Positions 1 through 5,042 of a DNA stretch of 6,177 nucleotides are shown here, piece by piece. The stretch spans positions 1-6,177 of the forward strand of contig DYRC01000250.1 in the NCBI GenBank assembly GCA_020718925.1, given 5' to 3'. Under the pieces are notes generated by a model that made no database searches, was not told the origin of the DNA, and saw only the letters and a program-made list of their open reading frames with translations. Source of the DNA: Desulfonema limicola. Lineage in GTDB: Bacteria; Desulfobacterota; Desulfobacteria; Desulfobacterales; DYRC01. The position numbers and the translations under genes are program-made. Within the stretch, counting starts at the first letter, position 1, and each line of letters starts with the position of its first letter.

Positions 1-17
1 CTCTCCGTTTCGGGGAG
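1..17 (+). repeat. Second, partial copy of the palindromic repeat core
   Basis: The 17-nt string CTCTCCGTTTCGGGGAG at 1-17 is repeated exactly at 35-51, with 17 nt between the copies. It contains the same stem and loop core. Because the window begins inside it, this copy may be longer to the left. It suggests a tandem or doublet arrangement of the element. Confidence 0.75.
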
Positions 18-26
18 ATATCATCA

Positions 27-1550
27 CTACTCCCCTCTCCGTTTCGGGGAGGGGTCGGGGGAGGGGTATCTCCGAATTATCCTGAGAGCCTTTTTACGCT
101 CATCATCGCTTAAAATGAAACACCACAGAATCGGAATATAGGCGGAAAGAATTACGGATAAAAAGATGATTTTCAGACTGAGCGTTGTCAACATCGCGCC
201 AATCAGAAACGTCAGGATGGCTACGCTCAAAGCAAGGATATGGCGGGGATTTGCTCTTGCTGCCAAAAGGCGGATTGCCATCACAAACATGATGAGCGCA
301 TCCAGCACAATCCGAATAAGCCATGCCATTGCCGCGCCGACAATGCCGTTAAGGCTGACTAACCACCACAACCCCGCAAGATAAAACGGGATTTCTGCAA
401 TGTGCAGTTTTCCGGTCAGATCAGGTCTGCCGCTCCCCTGAATCAGCGAGTACGGCACCTGCCCCAGACTGTGAACAAACACGCCGACCGTCATCCACTG
501 CAAGACCAGCGTACTCTGCTGTGCAAATTCACTGCCAAGCCAGATATTCAGCCCTTCTTTTGCCAGCGTGATGATGATCAGGCTTACCGGATACAGAACA
601 ACAAAGATATAGCTCAGTCCTTTGTCAAACAGAAACGCCGTATGCCGCCGATCCTGAGCAAAACTTGCGGAAAACGCCGGAAAAAAAACGCCGGTCAGGG
701 CAATCGGAAACAGCCAGAGCTTTGTAACAGCTTCATTCGGCGTGGCATAATAAGCAACGGCGGACATGGACACCAGAGAGCCGATTAAAAACCGATCCGA
801 ATAGACCATCAGCGGACTGATGATATTGGTTACAGTCATCCATGATCCGAATCGGAACAGCATGGCAATCACGTCTTTTTTTAAGATAAATCGTTCTGAC
901 AACGCCGGGACAATGCGGAAGCAGAATATCAGATGAGCAAAACAGCCCGCCAATCTGCCGACAACAAGAACGCCGATAAGGGGAAAAAGACTCGGAGAAA
1001 AGGGAATGACGGCTAAGGGCGATAAAAACGTATAAATGCCCAGAGGAATCCGAACCGCGTTGCTTAAATCAAATCGCTGATACGCATCCAGCACACCGCG
1101 CAGTCCGATGCTGGGAATCACAAGCGGCAGCGTCAGGATTAAGAGATAAAATCCGTTCAAACTTTCCTGCTGCAATGCAGGCGGGATATTCAAAAATTTT
1201 TGAACCATCATGGGCAGGCAGAACCATGAGACAATGGCGACCATCATGCCTAAGCCGAACATCAGAAATACGGCTGTCCATATCAGTGCCGGAATTTCAT
1301 CGTCTTTTCCTTCCCCCAGTTTTTCTGCCACAAGCTTGGTCAAAGCACGGCTCAATCCCAAATCAAACAAGCTGAGATAGCCGATTAAGACCCAAGCAAG
1401 GCTTAACACGCCGAAGCGATCTGTTCCGATTCCCCGAATCATGATCGGAATTGAAACCGCCGCAACGATCAACGGCGCGCCATAGCCGAAAAAATTAATC
1501 AGGCTGTTTTTGGCAAGGCGGGTTCCCCGTGTGAGTTCATCCTGCGCCAT
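27..1550 (-). CDS. Wzx-like polysaccharide flippase (MOP/PST family membrane protein)
   Basis: This is an integral inner-membrane protein of 507 residues, within the usual range for Wzx/RfbX-type (COG2244) transporters, which flip lipid-linked oligosaccharides to the periplasmic face. Some 12-14 hydrophobic segments can be seen, roughly at 20-40, 46-66, 90-112, 133-150, 169-187, 190-211, 233-255, 275-295, 313-333, 347-367, 385-430, 437-458 and 461-481. The N-terminal part has the family pattern: LAKNSLINFFGYG, then GTDRFGVLSLAWVLIGYLSL and FDLGLSRALTK (about 42-72). The ATG shares its first base with the stop of the upstream glycosyltransferase (TAATG). No good Shine-Dalgarno is visible, so translation is probably coupled. 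The odd feature is the C-terminus: from about residue 494 the protein (YPSPDPSPKRRGE) and its TAG stop are encoded by a GC-rich palindromic repeat, so the ancestral end is probably around residues 485-493. The transported substrate cannot be read from the sequence. Confidence 0.93.
   Translation of the reverse strand: MAQDELTRGTRLAKNSLINFFGYGAPLIVAAVSIPIMIRGIGTDRFGVLSLAWVLIGYLSLFDLGLSRALTKLVAEKLGEGKDDEIPALIWTAVFLMFGLGMMVAIVSWFCLPMMVQKFLNIPPALQQESLNGFYLLILTLPLVIPSIGLRGVLDAYQRFDLSNAVRIPLGIYTFLSPLAVIPFSPSLFPLIGVLVVGRLAGCFAHLIFCFRIVPALSERFILKKDVIAMLFRFGSWMTVTNIISPLMVYSDRFLIGSLVSMSAVAYYATPNEAVTKLWLFPIALTGVFFPAFSASFAQDRRHTAFLFDKGLSYIFVVLYPVSLIIITLAKEGLNIWLGSEFAQQSTLVLQWMTVGVFVHSLGQVPYSLIQGSGRPDLTGKLHIAEIPFYLAGLWWLVSLNGIVGAAMAWLIRIVLDALIMFVMAIRLLAARANPRHILALSVAILTFLIGAMLTTLSLKIIFLSVILSAYIPILWCFILSDDERKKALRIIRRYPSPDPSPKRRGE
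28..70 (+). repeat. GC-rich palindromic repeat element at the flippase 3' end
   Basis: Positions 32-54 form a near-perfect hairpin: CCCCTCTCCG, a TTT loop, then CGGGGAGGGG, a 10-bp stem with one G-T pair. It is followed by TCGGGGGAGGGG. This resembles the dispersed short GC-rich palindromes common in proteobacterial genomes whose translations give P-S-P-x-P-S-P type peptides. Read on the minus strand it encodes the last ~14 residues of the flippase and the TAG stop. No T-tract follows on the minus strand, so it is not a canonical intrinsic terminator. Exact element ends are uncertain. Confidence 0.75.
46..66 (+). other. G-quadruplex motif on the plus strand
   Basis: Four G runs (46-49, 51-54, 57-61, 63-66) are separated by loops of 1, 2 and 1 nt, a textbook intramolecular G-quadruplex pattern. 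It lies on the template strand of the flippase gene, so any effect would be at the DNA level. It overlaps the hairpin of the repeat, so the two structures would compete. Whether it folds in the cell is not shown by the sequence. Confidence 0.55.
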
Positions 1551-1552
1551 TA
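1548..1552 (-). promoter_or_regulatory. TAATG stop-start overlap joining GT2-GT4 and flippase
   Basis: On the minus strand the TAA stop of the GT2-GT4 gene (1552-1550) and the ATG of the flippase (1550-1548) share the base at 1550. With no convincing Shine-Dalgarno just upstream of the flippase, this arrangement points to translational coupling by reinitiation and supports co-transcription of the two genes. Confidence 0.7.
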
Positions 1553-3688
1553 TGCCATCAGATCAAGATACAGCGATTCCATATCGGAAAAAAGCCTGCG
1601 ATGATTGAAATGCGCCTGAGCAAATTCACGCGCCCGGCTTACCCGCAGGTCTTGCTGAACCGGGTCTTCGGACACAAGATATGCCAGCCCCTGAGCAAAA
1701 CTTTGCGCGTCATTTTTAGGACAGAGGATTCCCTGCCGACAGACGGACACACCCCTGCCCCCTCTCAAGAGGGGAGTATCAACGGATTCGCCCAGCAGAT
1801 CGCTTACGCCGCCGACATCAGTTGCAATTACCGGAACCGATGCCGCCATAGATTCGATAATAGAAAACGGCGTACCTTCGTTCAAAGACGTTAAGGCAAG
1901 AATATCCAAATCCGCATACACCTGCGGCACATCTTTGATCCATCCGCAGAATTTTACATGATCGGCAAGTCCCTGTGAATGACAAAAGTCTTCCAACTCG
2001 TCTCGGAGTTCGCCGTCTCCGACCACAATAAACCTGACGTCTTTGTCCGGATGCTGGTCAATAAATTGTTTGGCAGCCTTAAAGAACATAATATGGTTTT
2101 TAATCGGAACCAGACGCCCGATAATGCCGATCAGCAGCGTTTCGGATCCGATGTTAAGCCGCTCTCTGAACTGTCCTTTAAGTTGCTTGCAGGATAAAAA
2201 CGGCTGCAAATCAAAGCCCAGTTCTATGGTTTTAATTTTTTCACGCGGCGCGATATGATATTTTTCCGAAAGTTCATACTGCTGGCTGGGGCTGATGGCA
2301 ATAATCAGATCCGTAGAACGCGCCAGAATCCGCTCAATATACACAAATAACAGCGAGTTGATGCTGCTGAAATACCCTTCAAATACATGACCATGAAAGG
2401 TATGAACCATCCGGATATTCTTGTTTCTTAACAGGTTATAAGCCATTACCGCCATTCTTGCGCTGGTTCCGGCTTTGGCGGTGTGCGTATCTACAATATC
2501 CGGCTTTTCTTTCATCAATATCCTGAAAATATGGAGAAATGCTTTAATATCGGTAAAAAAGCTGATTTCCCGCTGAAGTTCCGATACCACTAACGGTTTT
2601 TTAGGGTATGCGTTGAACAGATAGCCCATATCGCCTTCCTGCGGAGAAATTTTGCCGGTGATAAGCATGGACTCGAATTTTTCAGGGTTCAGTCCGTTGG
2701 TCAGCATACAGACATGAATTGCGGGTCCTCCGATATTAAGCCGGGAAATAATTCTGAGAATTTTGATTCTGCCGTCAGACGAAGACGAAGGTTTGAAAAA
2801 TGAGATATCCGGCACCCGGATCAGCTTGTCCGACAGCCGTTCAAGCAGATGAGAGATCAGGATAAATACAATGCGAACCGCCAATCCGCCGAAGACCAAA
2901 GGCTTGAAAAAAGACAGAGAACTATCAAGATATTTTTCAAACAACCGATAAACGCTCTTATGAAATTCGATTACTGAACGGAACACGCTCTTTTCGCTGC
3001 TGCCGCCGACATAATGATATACCCAAGCTCTCGGATAATACACCACTTTCCAGCCGGATTCCCACATTCTCCGGCACCAGTCCGCATCTTCCCAATACAT
3101 AAAAAACCGCTCATCCAACAGCCCCGCATCTTCAATGGCGTTTCTTCGGATCACCATACATGCGCCGGATACCCAATCCACCGTCATCGGCGTTTTTCCA
3201 TCAGATTTCAGACTCAGCAGATTCCGGGACGTGATGGGATTTTGGGGAAATTTTTTGGATAAAAAAGAAGAACGCCCGAAAAACGCCGTCAGGGGCGTGG
3301 GAAACGCTCTGGCGGAATTCTGAAGCCTGCCGTCATTATCCGAAATTTTAGGTCCCATAACCCCGACATCCGGATTTTTCCGCATAAATTCAAGGCTGGT
3401 TTTGAAAAAGTCTTCCGTGATCCGCGTATCCGGGTTCAAGAGAATCAGATACTCGCTTTTTCCCTGCCGGATCGCCTGATTCACGGCTTTTGCAAATCCC
3501 AGATTTTTGGCATTGATATGCAGAATCACATCCGGAAATTCTGAAAGAATCCGGGAAACATTGTCTTTTGAGGCATTGTCCTGAACAAAAATATCCGCAC
3601 TCATGCCATTGAGATTTTTTTTAACAGATTCAAGGCAGTTGAGCAAGTGATCTGTGCTGTTATAATTGACAATTACAATATCTGTCAT
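1550..3688 (-). CDS. Bifunctional glycosyltransferase: N-terminal GT2 fused to C-terminal GT4
   Basis: This 712-residue protein is probably cytoplasmic or membrane-associated, and it probably makes two glycosidic linkages of a surface glycan. Residues 1-250 form a GT2 (GT-A fold, COG1216-like) domain. It starts TDIVIVNYNS, has the nucleotide/metal-binding LLNPDT at 83-88, and has the acceptor/base motif in YWEDADW (198-204). A hydrophobic stretch at about 263-280 may be a membrane anchor. Residues 308-712 form a GT4 (GT-B fold) domain: ILRIISRLNIGGPAIH at 310-325, a HGHVFEGY motif at 432-439, GRL with R525 and K530, and the EX7E motif E604/E612 in NEGTPFSIIE, followed by ATDVGG. Each half is of normal single-domain length, so this is a fusion and not a truncation product. 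The loop before GILCPKND carries an in-frame repeat-derived insertion (about 638-649). The ATG follows the upstream gene by 12 nt; the nearest AGGA lies 15 nt upstream, so the ribosome binding site is poor. Sugar specificity is unknown. Confidence 0.93.
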   Translation of the reverse strand: MTDIVIVNYNSTDHLLNCLESVKKNLNGMSADIFVQDNASKDNVSRILSEFPDVILHINAKNLGFAKAVNQAIRQGKSEYLILLNPDTRITEDFFKTSLEFMRKNPDVGVMGPKISDNDGRLQNSARAFPTPLTAFFGRSSFLSKKFPQNPITSRNLLSLKSDGKTPMTVDWVSGACMVIRRNAIEDAGLLDERFFMYWEDADWCRRMWESGWKVVYYPRAWVYHYVGGSSEKSVFRSVIEFHKSVYRLFEKYLDSSLSFFKPLVFGGLAVRIVFILISHLLERLSDKLIRVPDISFFKPSSSSDGRIKILRIISRLNIGGPAIHVCMLTNGLNPEKFESMLITGKISPQEGDMGYLFNAYPKKPLVVSELQREISFFTDIKAFLHIFRILMKEKPDIVDTHTAKAGTSARMAVMAYNLLRNKNIRMVHTFHGHVFEGYFSSINSLLFVYIERILARSTDLIIAISPSQQYELSEKYHIAPREKIKTIELGFDLQPFLSCKQLKGQFRERLNIGSETLLIGIIGRLVPIKNHIMFFKAAKQFIDQHPDKDVRFIVVGDGELRDELEDFCHSQGLADHVKFCGWIKDVPQVYADLDILALTSLNEGTPFSIIESMAASVPVIATDVGGVSDLLGESVDTPLLRGGRGVSVCRQGILCPKNDAQSFAQGLAYLVSEDPVQQDLRVSRAREFAQAHFNHRRLFSDMESLYLDLMA
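1752..1778 (-). repeat. Palindromic repeat inserted in frame in the GT4 domain
   Basis: A perfect 7-bp stem, CCCCTCT/AGAGGGG, with a 2-nt loop lies at 1759-1774, next to a further GGGG block (1755-1752 on the minus strand). On the minus strand it reads TACTCCCCTCT and then a G-rich arm ending GGGGTGTGTCC. This has the same layout and similar ends as the element at 28-70 (TACTCCCCTCT to GGGGTATCTCC). It is translated as TPLLRGGRGVS, about residues 638-648 of the GT2-GT4 protein, a composition unlike the flanking GT4 sequence. Confidence 0.7.
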
Positions 3689-3700
3689 TGTATTTCAGGA

Positions 3701-4687
3701 TTATCCTTTCCGATAGTGTTGAAACCGCCGGAGCAATCGCGGCAGAAATGTTTCTTTTTCCAGCAAGTTCTGAATATAGTCATCGCTGACTTTGCGCGCT
3801 TTCTGAATCTGACGCCGTTTTTTCAGCATGGTTTTCAGTCCTTTGAGCGCGTCTGCTTTTGCCTTGATGAATATTTTTCCTTTTCCGATAACAGCAAAAT
3901 AGAAAAATGCGGCTATATCGTAAATCAGATGCAATATCAAGGTTTTTATAATCAGGCTGGCTGGCATGTTTTTGAAATATGCCCATTCCAGATTCCGATG
4001 GCTGAAATACACTGAAGTCGCTGAATCGTGAACAATCGTTGCGCTGGCTTTATGATACACAACGGCTTTTGGCACATACAGGCATGGATAGCCGCTCAAC
4101 TGCGCCCTGAAGCTGAGATCAACATCTTCATAGAGCAGAAAAAAATCTTCATCAAAAACGCCGATCTCATTCAGCATGGACATTCGGTATAAAGCGGCTC
4201 CGGCACATGCGCCGAAAATCCGTTCCGGGACATCGTAAGACACGGCAGGCATTCCCCGCCCGCGCAACAGACCGGTTCCTGCATCAGAATACGCATCTCC
4301 TACGCGATCAATGATTTGCGGCGCATCATAAAACAGCATTTTGGACGCGGCAAATCCGGCGTCAGCGTGAGTATCCAACGCGTGAATCAGCGTTTCAAGC
4401 CACATTTTCTCCGGCACGGCATCATTGTTCAATAATGCCGCGTATTCAGTATCCACCTGTTTCAACGCAATATTATTTGCAACTGCAAAGCCGGTGTTGT
4501 GAGAAAGCCGGATAAGCCTGACTTCGGGGAAGTTCTGAGCTACAAAGTCCGCGGAGCCGTCTTCTGAGCCGTTATCTGCCAGTATGATTGAAAATGCCTG
4601 ATAGGTCTGGTTTTTCAAGGCATTTAAGCATTCGGACAGAAAGCGTTTTCCGTTCCAATTGACGATAATGACGGTTATTCGTTTCAT
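3701..4687 (-). CDS. GT2 family glycosyltransferase (rhamnosyltransferase-like, COG1216 type)
   Basis: This 328-residue inverting GT2 glycosyltransferase is predicted to transfer a sugar from an NDP-sugar to a growing lipid-linked glycan at the inner membrane. It opens with the classic GT-A strand RITVIIVNWNG (3-13), followed by ILADNGSEDGS (35-45) and a HNTGFAVANN segment (63-72). LLNNDA at 85-90 supplies the metal-binding Asp (D89), and LLYEDVDLSFR (184-194) supplies the catalytic-base region. The C-terminal part has a hydrophobic stretch at about 243-267 and then a very basic tail (KKRRQIQKARK), which suggests peripheral or single-span membrane attachment. The start is well supported because the canonical GT2 N-terminus begins immediately. 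It is the first gene of the minus-strand cluster and diverges from the chemoreceptor-like gene. No strong Shine-Dalgarno precedes the ATG (ATCTGAA). Rhamnosyltransferase is only the usual default label for this family; donor and acceptor are not known. Confidence 0.93.
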   Translation of the reverse strand: MKRITVIIVNWNGKRFLSECLNALKNQTYQAFSIILADNGSEDGSADFVAQNFPEVRLIRLSHNTGFAVANNIALKQVDTEYAALLNNDAVPEKMWLETLIHALDTHADAGFAASKMLFYDAPQIIDRVGDAYSDAGTGLLRGRGMPAVSYDVPERIFGACAGAALYRMSMLNEIGVFDEDFFLLYEDVDLSFRAQLSGYPCLYVPKAVVYHKASATIVHDSATSVYFSHRNLEWAYFKNMPASLIIKTLILHLIYDIAAFFYFAVIGKGKIFIKAKADALKGLKTMLKKRRQIQKARKVSDDYIQNLLEKETFLPRLLRRFQHYRKG

Positions 4688-4696
4688 TTCAGATGA

Positions 4697-4725
4697 TATA
4701 TAATGAAATAATCTGAGATTTGCAA
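4697..4725 (-). promoter_or_regulatory. Candidate sigma70-type promoter of the glycan operon
   Basis: On the minus strand TTGCAA (4725-4720) is separated by 17 nt from TATATA (4702-4697); each box matches 4 of 6 consensus bases. The -10 ends only 9 nt before the ATG at 4687, so a transcript from it would have almost no leader. This fits the lack of a Shine-Dalgarno but may also mean the match is due to chance in AT-rich DNA. Confidence 0.35.
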
Positions 4726-4726
4726 T

Positions 4727-4742
4727 TTGAAAATGCTTTCAA
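4727..4742. repeat. Short inverted repeat upstream of the operon's candidate promoter
   Basis: TTGAAA (4727-4732) and TTTCAA (4737-4742) form a perfect 6-bp inverted repeat around ATGC. It begins just beyond the candidate -35 at 4720-4725. Its size and place would suit a regulator binding site, but an AT-rich 6-bp repeat can easily occur by chance and no regulator is encoded nearby. Confidence 0.3.
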
Positions 4743-4862
4743 CAACGAAAGAGAATCGGCGGAGTTTGCAGAAAATTATAAAAAAACATTCGGAGTCCGT
4801 TTTCCGTCTAATGAGAGTAAAACACCTTCGGGAATATATGCCGGGAGATCGGGAAAGAGGAG

Positions 4863-5030
4863 ATGAAATCGTTTCTCTTTTTGTCAGTTATTATTTTCAT
4901 TCTGAATCACTGTGACTGTTCTTATCATTTGAATAAGGTCTCAGAAAATGTTATCGTCTTTTGCAGGATTATTTTTTCAGCCGACTGTATAAGCAGATTA
5001 TGTTATTCCGTCAAAAAAAAATCGCTGTAA
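4863..5030 (+). CDS. Doubtful small ORF (55 aa, cysteine-containing) before the chemoreceptor-like gene
   Basis: An ATG at 4863 directly preceded by AGAGGAG opens a 55-residue frame ending in TAA at 5028-5030, in the same frame as the receptor and 12 nt before its ATG. The product begins MKSFLFLSVIIFILNHCDCS, a hydrophobic signal-like or membrane stretch, has five cysteines in all and ends in a lysine-rich tail over an A9 run. Against it: AGGAG abuts the ATG, which is too close for good initiation; no lipobox fits; the region is AT-rich, which favours chance hydrophobic codons; and I recognise no family. It could be a leader peptide, a membrane microprotein or noise. Confidence 0.2.
   Translation: MKSFLFLSVIIFILNHCDCSYHLNKVSENVIVFCRIIFSADCISRLCYSVKKKSL
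4929..4957 (+). promoter_or_regulatory. Candidate extended -10 promoter for the chemoreceptor-like gene
   Basis: TTGAAT (4929-4934), a 17-nt spacer and TATCGT (4952-4957) preceded by TGT (extended -10) would start transcription about 80 nt before the ATG at 5043. Both boxes match 4 of 6 bases. A second -10-like TATAAG at 4988-4993 lacks a well-spaced -35. I found no clear sigma28 or sigma54 promoter, which chemotaxis genes often use. Confidence 0.25.
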
Positions 5031-5036
5031 AAGGAT
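5031..5036 (+). promoter_or_regulatory. Ribosome binding site of the chemoreceptor-like gene
   Basis: AAGGAT with AGGA at 5032-5035 lies 7 nt before the ATG at 5043. It is the clearest Shine-Dalgarno among the four main genes and fixes the start. It directly follows a TAA (5028-5030) that is in frame with the receptor. Confidence 0.75.
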
Positions 5037-5042
5037 AGTGGC

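Larger units (their letters stand above)
4688..5042. other. Divergent AT-rich intergenic region, 355 nt
   Basis: This stretch separates the minus-strand operon from the plus-strand receptor and must hold the promoters of at least the receptor, and probably the operon. It is visibly richer in A and T than the genes. No tRNA, riboswitch or strong terminator hairpin is recognisable. A plus-strand frame from an ATG at 4731 gives about 60 residues and a TTG-started frame (4720-4866) gives about 48. Neither looks like a known protein. An A9 run lies at 5013-5021. Confidence 0.6.

Noticed and set aside
27..54. Hairpin at the flippase end as an intrinsic terminator.
   Set aside because: On the minus strand the stem is not followed by a T-tract (it continues AGTAGTGATG), and the stem lies within the coding sequence.
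665..694. Direct repeat of AAAACGCCGG.
   Set aside because: It is only 10 nt, lies in conserved flippase coding sequence (FFPAFSASF) and is explained by amino-acid composition.
402..788. A 128-codon plus-strand open frame inside the flippase region.
   Set aside because: It is antisense to a clearly recognisable membrane protein, has no good ribosome binding site and shows no domain character; a shadow frame.
654..1706. Shared 14-mer CCTGAGCAAAACTT at about 655-668 (flippase) and 1689-1702 (GT4).
   Set aside because: Both encode the tripeptide-level coincidence SFAQ with the same codons; no flanking similarity, so not a repeat element.
1..1778. GC-rich palindromes as a CRISPR array.
   Set aside because: No regular array of repeats with unique spacers of constant length; the copies vary and lie within genes.
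3647..4015. A 122-codon plus-strand open frame spanning the junction of the two glycosyltransferase genes.
   Set aside because: Antisense to strongly supported GT2 coding sequence with motifs in place; composition does not suggest a protein.
4727..4915. Open frames of about 60 and 48 residues (plus strand) in the intergenic region, considered as a gene remnant.
   Set aside because: Hydrophilic, no recognisable motif, no ribosome binding site, and starts within the operon's promoter zone; not enough to call a gene or pseudogene.
5013..5021. A9 run as a slippage site that could fuse the small ORF to the receptor.
   Set aside because: The two frames are already in the same phase, separated by TAA; a one-base slip in either direction meets a stop (TAG at 5036-5038 or TGA at 5044-5046) or another frame, so no fusion results.
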